Source of the DNA: Neobacillus terrae | GTDB lineage: Bacteria > Bacillota > Bacilli > Bacillales > Cytobacillaceae | Length of the DNA stretch: 45,205 nucleotides | Direction: 5' to 3' | Assembly (NCBI RefSeq): GCF_011393025.1 | Contig: NZ_JAAOEO010000027.1 | Location: 1-45,205, forward strand | Part shown: positions 32,017 through 39,827 of the stretch, piece after piece | How the letters are laid out: the number at the start of each line of letters is the position of its first letter | How positions within the stretch are numbered: the first letter of the stretch is position 1 | Position numbers and translations under genes: made by a program | The notes under the pieces: generated by a model | Seen by the model: the letters and a program-made list of their open reading frames with translations, nothing else | The model's database searches: none | What the model was told of the DNA's origin: nothing

Positions 32017-33472
32017 AATTTTGGGTTTAGGTGCGGGCGATCTCGACCAGCTCCCATTGGGCGTTTATAAAAAACTAAAAAACTCGGGCCATCTGTATTT
32101 AAGGACAAAGGAGCATCCGGTTATTGCTGACTTAGAAAAGGAGGGTCTCCAATATACCTCATTTGACTCCATCTATGAAAAGCATGACCAATTTGAGGCA
32201 GTTTACGAGGAGATTGCTTCGGTTCTCCTTGAAAAGGCGGATACCGAAAAAGTTATTTATGCTGTTCCCGGCCATCCACTTGTGGCTGAAAGAACAGTAC
32301 AGCTTCTTTTAAACTATGGGCCTGAAAAAGATGTAGAGATTTTGGTTGGCGGGGGGCAAAGCTTTTTAGATGCTATTTTTCAAGCTTTAAAAATTGATCC
32401 TGTTGACGGCTTTCAGCTTTTGGACGGAACGGATCTTCAGCCATCAAATTTGCAAATTACTCAGCATATTTTTATCAGCCAGGTTTATGACCAGTTTGTC
32501 GCATCAGAGGTAAAGCTGACGCTTATGGAACGACTGCCCGATGATTATACTGTCTACATTGTTACAGCAGCGGGAAGTTCAGAAGAAGAAATTACAGCTG
32601 TGCCGCTTTATGAGCTTGATCATAAAGTGTCATTGAACAATCTGACATCGATTTATGTACCCCCTGTAAAGGATGAACAAATTCGTTTACAGGAATTTAC
32701 GAAGCTTCGTGAGATTATTGCTCAGCTTAGAGGCCCGAATGGCTGTCCTTGGGATAAAGAACAAACCCATGAGTCACTGAATAAGTATTTAATAGAGGAA
32801 AGCTATGAAGTAATAGATGCAGTAAACAGCGGTGATCTTGATCATCTTGTTGAAGAGCTGGGCGATGTTCTCCTTCAGGTATTGCTAAATGCACAAATTG
32901 GAGAAGATGAGGGATACTTTTCCATTGATGATGTCATAAAGGTTTTATCGGAGAAAATGATCCGCCGCCATCCGCATGTTTTTGGCACTGTAAAAGTGGA
33001 AAACTCAGATGAGGTCCTGGCCAATTGGCAGGAAATCAAAAACCAGGAAAAGGGAGAAACGAAACCAGAAAAATCTCTGCTTGACGGGGTTTCTTTTGCG
33101 CTTCCTAATTTATTGAGGGCTTATGAGCTGCAAAAAAAAGCAGCAAAAGTAGGTTTTGACTGGAAGGAAATCGGCCCGGCATTGGAGAAGGTGAAGGAAG
33201 AGCTTCAGGAATTTGAAGAGGAACTCGTGAAAGGTGAAAGCTTTATTTCTTTAGCAAGACAAGAGTATGGCGACTTATTATTTGCTTTTGTTAATATCGC
33301 CAGGTTCTTAAAAATTCAGCCTGAAGAAGCCTTATTTGCAACAAATGAAAAGTTTGTCCGCCGTTTCAAGTTTATTGAGGAAAAAGTCAGTCAAAGCGGC
33401 AAAGGGTTTGAGGAGTATTCTTTAGAACAGCTTGACAAATATTGGGATGAAGCAAAAGCGAAGGGCCTATGA
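32000..33472 (+). CDS. yabN: YabN, tetrapyrrole-methylase-like and MazG NTP pyrophosphohydrolase fusion
   Basis: Two-part protein of 490 residues. The N-terminal about 220 residues have the tetrapyrrole methylase fold (IEILGLGAGDLDQLPLG, YAVPGHPLVAE). The C-terminal part is MazG, with GPNGCPWDKEQTHESL and the metal-binding EESYEV / EELGD glutamates at about 245-300. A second MazG-like half with YGDLLFAFVNIARF follows near the end. MazG removes pyrophosphate from (possibly aberrant) nucleoside triphosphates. The role of the methylase part is unknown. It lies between yabM and rqcP, as in B. subtilis. Confidence 0.93.
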   Translation: MEKTIEILGLGAGDLDQLPLGVYKKLKNSGHLYLRTKEHPVIADLEKEGLQYTSFDSIYEKHDQFEAVYEEIASVLLEKADTEKVIYAVPGHPLVAERTVQLLLNYGPEKDVEILVGGGQSFLDAIFQALKIDPVDGFQLLDGTDLQPSNLQITQHIFISQVYDQFVASEVKLTLMERLPDDYTVYIVTAAGSSEEEITAVPLYELDHKVSLNNLTSIYVPPVKDEQIRLQEFTKLREIIAQLRGPNGCPWDKEQTHESLNKYLIEESYEVIDAVNSGDLDHLVEELGDVLLQVLLNAQIGEDEGYFSIDDVIKVLSEKMIRRHPHVFGTVKVENSDEVLANWQEIKNQEKGETKPEKSLLDGVSFALPNLLRAYELQKKAAKVGFDWKEIGPALEKVKEELQEFEEELVKGESFISLARQEYGDLLFAFVNIARFLKIQPEEALFATNEKFVRRFKFIEEKVSQSGKGFEEYSLEQLDKYWDEAKAKGL

Positions 33473-33503
33473 ACAAACATTATAAGAAAAGAGGGGAAAC
33501 AGT

Positions 33504-33773
33504 ATGCGCTTAGATAAATTTTTAAAAGTTTCGCGATTAATTAAAAGAAGAACCCTGGCGAAGGAAGTGTCGGACCAGGGAAGAATTCAGATCAACGGAA
33601 AAGAAGCAAAAGCCAGTTCTACTGTTAAAGTAGGGGATGAGCTGACGATCCGCCTTGGACAACGGACAGTGACCGCAAGAATTGAACGCCTTCAGGAAAA
33701 TTCCCGAAAGGAAGAAGCGGCAGAAATGTACACGATCGTAAGCGAAGAAAGGGCTCCAAGAGAAGAGTTTTAA
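33504..33773 (+). CDS. rqcP: RqcP (YabO), ribosome quality control S4 protein
   Basis: S4-domain protein that binds stalled 50S subunits carrying peptidyl-tRNA and works with RqcH in alanine tailing. The 89 residues begin with the S4 fold MRLDKFLKVSRLIKRRTLAK and GRIQINGKEAKASS. The C-terminal about 20 residues are acidic and variable. GAGGGG precedes the ATG. It is 31 bases after yabN and likely co-transcribed. Confidence 0.93.
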   Translation: MRLDKFLKVSRLIKRRTLAKEVSDQGRIQINGKEAKASSTVKVGDELTIRLGQRTVTARIERLQENSRKEEAAEMYTIVSEERAPREEF

Positions 33774-33821
33774 AAGACACTCATCCCGATTTTTTTGAAT
33801 AGAGAGACGGGACCTGCTTGT

Positions 33822-33850
33822 TCTAATTCCTTAACAAATCACATACAAAT
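33822..33850 (+). promoter_or_regulatory. Candidate SigE promoter of yabP-yabQ
   Basis: CATACAAA at 33842-33849 fits the SigE -10 (CATACAnT). TCTAATT 13 bases upstream is a modest -35. yabP and yabQ are SigE genes in B. subtilis. Confidence 0.5.
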
Positions 33851-33889
33851 GTACAAAAGGGTTGTACAAAGTGATTGTGAGGGATGATA

Positions 33890-34192
33890 ATGAGCCAGTA
33901 TTATGAAACAAACACAACAAAAAGTACGGTTCCCGACCACGATGTGGTCATGCGGGGAAGAAAACTGCTCGATATAACCGGAGTGAAACAGGTCGAAAGC
34001 TTTGATAATGAGGAATTCCTGCTGGAGACAGTTATGGGCTTTCTCGCTATCAGGGGACAAAATCTTCAAATGAAAAACCTTGATGTTGATAAAGGGATTG
34101 TTTCTATTAAAGGAAAGATTTTTGATCTTGTCTATCTGGACGAGCAGCATGGGGAGAAGGCTAAAGGGTTCTTTAGCAAGTTATTCCGATGA
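33890..34192 (+). CDS. yabP: Sporulation protein YabP
   Basis: Small mother-cell sporulation protein related to YqfC; the molecular role is unknown. The 100 residues match B. subtilis YabP: PDHDVVMRGRKLLDITGVKQ, VESFDNEEFLLETVMGFL, and KAKGFFSKLFR at the end. I chose ATG 33890 because TGAGGG lies six bases before it; ATG 33884 overlaps that site. It overlaps yabQ at ATGA. Confidence 0.93.
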   Translation: MSQYYETNTTKSTVPDHDVVMRGRKLLDITGVKQVESFDNEEFLLETVMGFLAIRGQNLQMKNLDVDKGIVSIKGKIFDLVYLDEQHGEKAKGFFSKLFR

Positions 34193-34818
34193 GCCTTTCG
34201 ACACAGTTTATTACCATGATTTCCATGATTGGCATGGGAGCGCTTTTTGGGGCAATGCTGGATACATACCAGCGGTTTCTAAAGCGCCCCAAACGGAAAG
34301 TATGGATTGTTTTTTTGAATGATCTGCTGTTTTGGGCCGTTCAGGCATTAATCGTTTTTTATGTTCTCTTCCTTTCTAATAAAGGAGAGCTTCGATTTTA
34401 TATATTTGTGGCTCTGCTTTGTGGATTTGCGGCCTATCAAAGTTTATTAGGTTCCTTTTATCGAAAACTGCTGGAAATAGTTATTTCTGCGGCGATGGCG
34501 ATCTACCGGTTTTTCAAAAACGCTATTCGCCTTTTGGTCTATAAGCCGATTGTCGGATTAATACAGCTGCTGATCGCTGCAATTTTGCTAGCGGCTCGGG
34601 GGCTTTTTGCCCTTGTAAAGATACTATTTAAGGCTATATTATTAATCTTTAAGGTCGTTTTAAAGCCCTTTGGAAAAATTCTGTTATTTTTTTGGAGGCT
34701 TTTGCCGAAATATATTAAAAAACCCGTCGAGAAGTTATATAATGGTGTGGCAGGAATTATTTTAAAAATCAAGAATTATGTTTATAGATGGTTGAACAGG
34801 TGGAAAAGTAAGAAATGA
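34189..34818 (+). CDS. yabQ: Spore cortex biosynthesis membrane protein YabQ
   Basis: Multi-pass membrane protein needed for cortex formation in B. subtilis. The N-terminal half has four hydrophobic segments (about 5-25, 40-62, 68-87, 92-112). The C-terminal half alternates hydrophobic and lysine-rich stretches, ending VYRWLNRWKSKK. The 209 residues match B. subtilis (211). Start and yabP stop overlap (ATGA), so translation is coupled. Confidence 0.92.
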   Translation: MSLSTQFITMISMIGMGALFGAMLDTYQRFLKRPKRKVWIVFLNDLLFWAVQALIVFYVLFLSNKGELRFYIFVALLCGFAAYQSLLGSFYRKLLEIVISAAMAIYRFFKNAIRLLVYKPIVGLIQLLIAAILLAARGLFALVKILFKAILLIFKVVLKPFGKILLFFWRLLPKYIKKPVEKLYNGVAGIILKIKNYVYRWLNRWKSKK

Positions 34819-34842
34819 ATGGAATCGGGAGGTTTGCGGGGA

Positions 34843-35241
34843 ATGAGTGCAATACGCAACAGGCGAAAGATCGCAAAGATAGAATCACCTTATGTTAAGG
34901 AACGGGAAAACGCTGATTTAGCAACTACCCGGAATAGAAAGTTCCTGATGAGAAGGCTGGGGCTGTTCTTTGTCTTTGCCGTATTTGTTGGATATTTTAT
35001 GATCTCTCAAATTCTGATTCAATCAACCGATCTTGATGGTAAATTGGCCCAAAGGGAACAGCTCAAAAAGGAATTGGCGGGCATGAAGAAACAGCAGGCC
35101 ATTCTGAAAGAGGATATTGTAAAATTAAATGATGATAATTATATTGCCAAGCTTGCCAGGAAGGAATACTTTCTATCTGACAAGAATGAAATCATCTTTA
35201 ATCTTCCAAAAGATACCGAGGAAAAATCAACCAACAGGTAG
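34843..35241 (+). CDS. divIC: Cell division protein DivIC (FtsB-like)
   Basis: Bitopic septum protein that forms a complex with FtsL and DivIB in the divisome. It has a basic cytoplasmic N-terminus, one membrane helix (about 37-60, RRLGLFFVFAVFVGYFMISQ), an external coiled coil (about 62-105) and a conserved ARKEYFLSDKNEIIFNLP end. The 132 residues are close to B. subtilis DivIC (125). ATG 34843 has GGGAGG ten bases upstream; an in-frame ATG at 34819 precedes that site. It follows yabQ closely. Confidence 0.92.
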   Translation: MSAIRNRRKIAKIESPYVKERENADLATTRNRKFLMRRLGLFFVFAVFVGYFMISQILIQSTDLDGKLAQREQLKKELAGMKKQQAILKEDIVKLNDDNYIAKLARKEYFLSDKNEIIFNLPKDTEEKSTNR

Positions 35242-35246
35242 TCTTA

Positions 35247-35276
35247 TTGACACTTATTTTTTCCATTCTGTATAAT
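35247..35276 (+). promoter_or_regulatory. SigA promoter of yabR
   Basis: TTGACA, an 18-base spacer and TATAAT, full consensus, starting six bases after the divIC stop. Confidence 0.85.
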
Positions 35277-35324
35277 ATGTAGTATGCATGATTTTTTATA
35301 TTTTTAAGGAGGAAAAATCTTTTT

Positions 35325-35750
35325 ATGTCAATCGAAGTAGGCAGCAAGTTACAAGGGAAAGTAACAGGGATTACTAATTTCGGAGCGTTTGTGGAGTTGC
35401 CGGATGGATCGACTGGACTTGTCCATATCAGTGAGGTCGCAGATAACTATGTTAAGGACATCAATGATCATTTAAAAGTAGGCGACCAGGTAGAAGTAAA
35501 AGTCATTAATGTGGAGAAGGATGGCAAGATTGGTTTGTCCATTAAAAAGGCAAAGGACCGTCCGGAACAGCCGAAAGCCCATTCACATTCACAACGTCCT
35601 CGTCAGGGAAGAACGAATGACAGAAATGCCAGACCTGAAAATTTCGAGTCTAAAATGGCAAAGTTCTTGAAAGATAGCGAAGATCGTTTGACTTCCTTAA
35701 AGCGCAATACAGAATCGAAACGTGGGGGAAGAGGAGCCAGACGAGGCTAA
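35325..35750 (+). CDS. yabR: S1 RNA-binding domain protein YabR
   Basis: The 141-residue protein has one S1/OB domain (about 5-75: VGSKLQGKVTGITNFGAFVE, GLVHISEVAD, VKVINVEKDGKIGLSIK), then a basic, low-complexity tail rich in R, K and S ending KRGGRGARRG. It resembles the S1 end of polynucleotide phosphorylase and the small general stress S1 proteins. The RNA target is unknown. AAGGAGG precedes the ATG. It has its own consensus promoter. Confidence 0.92.
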   Translation: MSIEVGSKLQGKVTGITNFGAFVELPDGSTGLVHISEVADNYVKDINDHLKVGDQVEVKVINVEKDGKIGLSIKKAKDRPEQPKAHSHSQRPRQGRTNDRNARPENFESKMAKFLKDSEDRLTSLKRNTESKRGGRGARRG

Positions 35751-35804
35751 CTTGCTGCTTATTTTAATTGGAAGGTTAGCAGTACTCCGTTTTTATATAC
35801 GTGG

Positions 35805-35840
35805 AACAGGCAGGTCCGTCAGGGCGTGCCTGTTTATTTT
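35805..35840 (+). terminator. Intrinsic terminator after yabR
   Basis: AACAGGCA / TGCCTGTT stem with a 14-base loop, then TATTTTT. Confidence 0.7.
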
Positions 35841-35876
35841 TAGCTGATTTTTTATATCCATTAATTCTGAACGCAC
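35840..35876. repeat. Dispersed repeat, family A, fragment (copy 3)
   Basis: Carries TATATCCATTAATTCTGAACGCA in line with the family A copies at 650 and 36227, but the hairpin half is missing and family B sequence takes over. Confidence 0.65.
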
Positions 35877-35889
35877 GACTGACAGGATA

Positions 35890-35998
35890 AGGCAGGCTTG
35901 GTCAGCAATAGAATCAAACGAAGGAAGAGTACCCGCTTTTCCCGAGGCAGTTCTAGTCAGGTGAAAGGCGAGTGCCTGAGGCGGAAATCTACAGGGGA
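35890..35998. repeat. Degenerate dispersed repeat, family B, copy 4
   Basis: Ends in GGCGAGTGCCTGAGGCGG and AAATCTACAGG, the family B tail. The front half is decayed or truncated. It lies directly against a family A fragment, making a small composite of both repeats between yabR and the tRNA gene. Confidence 0.65.
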
Positions 35999-36042
35999 AT
36001 ATACGAAGGTTTTCAGAAAAGTTTACAGATTCATCATAACAA

Positions 36043-36077
36043 AAAAACTCCAGCATCTTTTTAGATACTGGAGTTTT
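36043..36077 (-). terminator. Terminator of the minus-strand tRNA-Met
   Basis: On the minus strand CTCCAGTATC pairs with GATGCTGGAG, followed by TTTTTTT. The inner T-G pair works in RNA from this strand but becomes an A-C mismatch on the other, which supports minus-strand use. Confidence 0.8.
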
Positions 36078-36090
36078 TCCTGCAGTTTAA

Positions 36091-36164
36091 TAGCGGCGGA
36101 GGGGATCGAACCCCCGACCTTACGGGTATGAACCGTACGCTCTAGCCAGCTGAGCTACACCGCC
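36091..36164 (-). tRNA. tRNA-Met (anticodon CAT), elongator type
   Basis: Full cloverleaf on the minus strand: acceptor GGCGGTG / CGCCGCT, D arm GCTC..GAGC, anticodon arm TACGG-TTCATAC-CCGTA with anticodon CAT, variable AGGTC, T arm with TTCGATC, discriminator A. Position 1 is paired and the anticodon stem lacks the GGG/CCC pairs of the initiator, so it is elongator or a CAT tRNA-Ile that TilS would modify; overall likeness favours Met. CCA is not encoded. It runs against the flanking genes and has its own promoter and terminator. Confidence 0.92.
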
Positions 36165-36186
36165 AAGGTATTAACGAACAAGTTAT

Positions 36187-36215
36187 ATAATACTAAGATT
36201 AAAAAAGTATGTCAA
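36187..36215 (-). promoter_or_regulatory. SigA promoter of the tRNA-Met gene
   Basis: Minus-strand TTGACA, a 17-base spacer and TATTAT, 23 bases before the tRNA 5' end. Confidence 0.8.
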
Positions 36216-36226
36216 TCTATTTTTTT

Positions 36227-36316
36227 GCTAATCAGAATTTATATCCATAAATTCTGAACGCATAAGCAAAACTAAGGCATCCGCCAAAAAGGAATTGGCG
36301 AATGCCAAGTTTTCCT
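36227..36316. repeat. Dispersed repeat, family A, copy 2
   Basis: Near-identical over its first half to the copy at 650 (ATCCATAAATTCTGAACGC, ATAAGCAAAACT). A stronger hairpin follows: GGCATCCGCCA pairs with TTGGCG-AATGCC, then AAGTTTTCC. It lies between the tRNA promoter and the spoIIE control region. Confidence 0.8.
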
Positions 36317-36423
36317 AAAAAACCTCCCTCATTCGGGAATAAACCACTTAAGTCTATGAAATCTGATAAGTGGTTGTTTCATTCCTTGGGATTTTGTTTC
36401 TTTGTGTTCTTTTCAAAAAAAAC

Positions 36424-36430
36424 AGTCGAA
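36424..36430 (+). promoter_or_regulatory. Candidate Spo0A box upstream of spoIIE
   Basis: AGTCGAA differs by one base from the 0A box TGTCGAA and lies about 30 bases before the spoIIE -35. A second weak match, TTTGACA, overlaps the -35 itself. Confidence 0.5.
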
Positions 36431-36456
36431 TAAATTATTAAGGCTTGTACGCTATT

Positions 36457-36489
36457 TTGACAATCTTTGAAGGCTTGTCCCTATATAAT
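36457..36489 (+). promoter_or_regulatory. Spo0A-type SigA promoter of spoIIE
   Basis: TTGACA and TATAAT are full consensus but are 21 bases apart. This over-long spacer is the hallmark of the Spo0A-activated spoIIE and spoIIG promoters in B. subtilis. Confidence 0.75.
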
Positions 36490-36525
36490 AATTTGCAATA
36501 GAGCTCGATGGGGGAGTGTTAATGG

Positions 36526-39000
36526 ATGGAAAAGGCAGAACAGGGCTTACTGAAACCTGTGGGGGAAGTTAACTTTGAGCCAACAAGGCGGAATTTTCGA
36601 TCGGGAATGAAGAAATTGAAGACTCAACTGGAATCCTTCTTCCTTAAAAAAGGATACCTGTTACTGATTCTTGGATTTTTATTGGGCAGAGCATTAATAC
36701 TATCAAAGCTTACACCGTTTTGCCTGCCATTTTTTGCTGCTGTCTACATTATTAAAAAGGACCGTGCCCCTATCGCACTGGCTGGACTAGTTGCAGGCGC
36801 AGCAACAATAGGGCTTCAAAATTCTGTTGTTACATTTGGATCGGCATTCTTTTTCCTGCTGGTGTTTAGAATTTCTAAAAAGTGGCTGAATAATGAAATA
36901 CGTGCCCTTCCCTTTTTTGTTAGCGGAGTCCTACTCATTAGTAAGTTAGCGGAAGCATTTATTGTCCATAAGGAATTATCGGTTTACGATGGAATGATGG
37001 CAGGAGTTCAGGCGAGCCTTGGTTTTATTTTAGTACTGATCTTTATGCAAAGCATCCCTTTAATAACATTTAATAAACGAAGACAGTCCTTAAAAACAGA
37101 AGAAATTGTGTGCCTGATTATTTTACTAGCTTCTATAATGACAGGAACAATTGGGTGGAAGGTTTACGGCCTTTCTTTAGAACATATCATGTCAAGGTAT
37201 CTGGTCCTTTTGTTTTCCTATGTAGCAGGTGCCGCAGTTGGTTCTACCGTTGGAGTAGTAACCGGATTGATTTTCAGTCTTGCGAACGTATCGAGCTTTT
37301 ATCATATGAGTTTACTTGCCTTTTCAGGGGTTCTGGGCGGTCTGCTTAAGGAAGGTAAAAAAATTGGTGTATCAATTGGTCTGTTTATTTCAACCCTTCT
37401 GATCGGCATGTATGGTGAGGGAGGCGGCACGCTACCAGTTACTCTTCTTGAAACCGCTGCATCTATTGCTTTATTTTTGCTTACCCCTGCTGCATTATCG
37501 GGAAGGCTGGCCAAATATATACCTGGCACTCCGGAGTATACTGCCGAGCAGCAAAAGTACATGCGGAAAATGAGGGATGTTACGGCACGCCGGGTGGCTC
37601 AGTTTTCAGATGTGTTTGAGGCTTTATCCAAAAGCTTTTCGAATGCCAGCACTCCATTATCAGAGGATGACAGTTTTAGAGAACTGGATTATTTTATGAG
37701 CAATGTTACAGAAAAGACCTGCCAGACATGTTTTAAAAAGGATCAATGCTGGACAAGGAATTTTAATACAACATATGAGTACATGGAAGATATTATGCAT
37801 CAATTAGACCAAAATGATGGCACAGTCCCTCAAAGGCTGGAAAGGGAATGGGACAAATATTGTTCCCGTTCAAAGAAAGTTATTGATGCTATCCAGCAGG
37901 AGCTCACGTTTTTCCAGGCTAATCAAAAATTAAAGAAGCAGGTTTTGGAAAGCAGAAGACTTGTTGCAGATCAGCTTTTGGGAGTTTCGGAAGTAATGGG
38001 TGACTTTGCCAAGGAAATCCAAAGGGAAAGGGAAAATCATTCGAAACAGGAAGAGCAAATAATGGAGGCAATTCAGGAGTTCGGGGTTTTAATAGAGTAT
38101 GTTGAAATATACAGCCTGGAACAGGGCAACGTTGATATAGATATGACCATTCCTTATCCTAATGGACATGGTGAATGTGAAAAATTAATCGCTCCAATGC
38201 TTTCAGATATATTAGGGGAAACCATTGTAGTCATTTCGGAAGAGAAATCAGAATACCCACGCGGCTTCAGCCAGGTAACCTTCCGATCTTCTAAAACCTT
38301 TACGGTTGAAACAGGGGTAGCCCATGCAGCAAAAGATGGAGGTCTTGTTTCCGGGGACAGCTATTCTACAATTGAGCTAGGCTGCGGGAAGTTCGCCATT
38401 GCGATTAGTGACGGCATGGGCAATGGGGAAAGAGCTCATTATGAAAGCAAGGAGACCCTCCAGCTCCTTCAGCAGATTCTCCAATCGGGCATTGAAGAAA
38501 GAGTGGCAATAAAATCTGTTAACTCTGTCCTCGCACTAAGAACAACAGATGAAATATTTTCTACTCTTGACCTTGCTGTAATTGATTTGCAAAATGCAGC
38601 AGCTAAATTTTTAAAAATTGGTTCAACCCCAAGTTTTATAAAAAGAGGAGGCAAGGTATTTAAAATACAGGCCAGCAACCTTCCTATGGGTATCATACAG
38701 GAGTTTGATGTTGATGTAGTCAGCGAGCAGCTTAAGGCTGGAGATTTGTTAATCATGATGAGTGATGGAGTCTTTGAAGGGCCGCGCCATGTTGAAAATT
38801 ATGATTTATGGATGAAAAGAAAAATACAGGAGATTCAAACTGACGAACCACAGGAGATGGCAGATTTAATTATGGAGGAGGTTATCCGCTCAGGCTCAGG
38901 TTCTATTGAAGATGATATGACTGTTACAGTTGCGAAAATTAAACATAATACCCCGAAGTGGGCATCCATTCCAATGTATAAATTAAAAAAACAGGCTTAG
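36526..39000 (+). CDS. spoIIE: Stage II sporulation protein E, SpoIIAA-P phosphatase
   Basis: Membrane-bound phosphatase that sits at the polar septum, interacts with FtsZ and dephosphorylates SpoIIAA to release SigF. The N-terminal part has about ten membrane helices (about 40-325). A central FtsZ-binding and oligomerisation region with a cysteine cluster CQTCFKKDQC follows. The C-terminal PP2C-type domain carries metal-binding D629-G630 (ISDGMGNG) and D747-G748 (MSDGVFEG). Its 824 residues are near the B. subtilis length (827). GGGGGAG precedes the ATG. gin, fin and spoVT in this window act later in the same forespore cascade. Confidence 0.96.
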   Translation: MEKAEQGLLKPVGEVNFEPTRRNFRSGMKKLKTQLESFFLKKGYLLLILGFLLGRALILSKLTPFCLPFFAAVYIIKKDRAPIALAGLVAGAATIGLQNSVVTFGSAFFFLLVFRISKKWLNNEIRALPFFVSGVLLISKLAEAFIVHKELSVYDGMMAGVQASLGFILVLIFMQSIPLITFNKRRQSLKTEEIVCLIILLASIMTGTIGWKVYGLSLEHIMSRYLVLLFSYVAGAAVGSTVGVVTGLIFSLANVSSFYHMSLLAFSGVLGGLLKEGKKIGVSIGLFISTLLIGMYGEGGGTLPVTLLETAASIALFLLTPAALSGRLAKYIPGTPEYTAEQQKYMRKMRDVTARRVAQFSDVFEALSKSFSNASTPLSEDDSFRELDYFMSNVTEKTCQTCFKKDQCWTRNFNTTYEYMEDIMHQLDQNDGTVPQRLEREWDKYCSRSKKVIDAIQQELTFFQANQKLKKQVLESRRLVADQLLGVSEVMGDFAKEIQRERENHSKQEEQIMEAIQEFGVLIEYVEIYSLEQGNVDIDMTIPYPNGHGECEKLIAPMLSDILGETIVVISEEKSEYPRGFSQVTFRSSKTFTVETGVAHAAKDGGLVSGDSYSTIELGCGKFAIAISDGMGNGERAHYESKETLQLLQQILQSGIEERVAIKSVNSVLALRTTDEIFSTLDLAVIDLQNAAAKFLKIGSTPSFIKRGGKVFKIQASNLPMGIIQEFDVDVVSEQLKAGDLLIMMSDGVFEGPRHVENYDLWMKRKIQEIQTDEPQEMADLIMEEVIRSGSGSIEDDMTVTVAKIKHNTPKWASIPMYKLKKQA

Positions 39001-39028
39001 AGAGGTTTAAAGACTTAATTAGATGTAT

Positions 39029-39058
39029 GTATAAATCCTCCAGTTGACGTCGAAAATG
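39029..39058 (+). promoter_or_regulatory. Candidate SigF promoter of yabS-yabT
   Basis: GTATA, a 15-base spacer and GTCGAAAATG fit GYWTA-N15-GGnrAnAnTw with two mismatches at the -10 edges. It falls in the short gap after spoIIE. Confidence 0.6.
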
Positions 39059-39089
39059 GTAACAATTCAGTTAACGGAGGGGAATGGGA

Positions 39090-39827
39090 ATGTACGCAGG
39101 TAAAATTCGGCAAATCTTATTAATTACGGATGGCTGTTCGAACCAGGGGGAAGACCCGATTGCAATGGCGGCGCTGGCTAAGGAGCAGGGAATTACCGTA
39201 AATGTAATAGGAGTCATTAACGAGGATCGGATAGACGAACAAGGAATGAAAGAAATTGAGGGTATTGCTTTATCAGGCGGCGGAGTTCACCAAATTGTGT
39301 ATGCTCGGCAGCTTTCCCAAACAGTACAAATGGTAACAAGAAAAGCAATGACTCAAACCCTTCAGGGAGTTGTTAATCGAGAGTTAAAGCAAATCCTTGG
39401 CCGATCACAATCACTTGAAGATCTTCCGCCTGAAAAAAGGGGAGAAGTAATGGAAGTGGTAGATGAGCTGGGGGAGACTGTAAATCTTGAAGTAATGATT
39501 CTTGTTGATACTAGTGCAAGCATGAAAAGTAAACTGCCAACAGTAAAAGAAGCCCTGATTGATCTATCCTTAAGTATGGGTGCACGATCAGGAGCTAACC
39601 TATATTCTGTTTGTGTATTTCCCGGGAAAAATGGAGATGTTGAAAAATTAATGGATTGGTCGCCTAAGCTGCAGGCTTTAAGTTCTATCTTCCCTCAGCT
39701 GAGCACTGGCGGGGTTACGCCTACCGGTCCGGCTATTAAGGTAGCTTTGGCATCATTTAAACAAAAAAGATCATTAAGGAGCCTTTTGTCCGGTGATGAT
39801 GAATCATCCTTTGAAGAATCCGTTTAA
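39090..39827 (+). CDS. yabS: VWA-domain protein YabS
   Basis: The 245 residues equal the length of B. subtilis YabS. Two von Willebrand A-like segments are seen: an N-terminal half-domain starting ILLITDGCSNQGEDP, and a C-terminal part with a full MIDAS D140-x-S142-x-S144 (VDTSASM) and TGGVTPTGPA. The binding partner is unknown. I chose ATG 39090 because GGAGGGG lies seven bases upstream; ATG 39084 is too close. It overlaps yabT by 32 bases, so the VWA protein and the kinase are a coupled pair. Confidence 0.9.
   Translation: MYAGKIRQILLITDGCSNQGEDPIAMAALAKEQGITVNVIGVINEDRIDEQGMKEIEGIALSGGGVHQIVYARQLSQTVQMVTRKAMTQTLQGVVNRELKQILGRSQSLEDLPPEKRGEVMEVVDELGETVNLEVMILVDTSASMKSKLPTVKEALIDLSLSMGARSGANLYSVCVFPGKNGDVEKLMDWSPKLQALSSIFPQLSTGGVTPTGPAIKVALASFKQKRSLRSLLSGDDESSFEESV

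Noticed and set aside
35898..36131. 77-residue plus-strand open frame ending AEGIEPPTLRV
   Set aside because: Its end is the familiar false translation of the antisense of a tRNA gene, and the rest reads through a repeat and a terminator.
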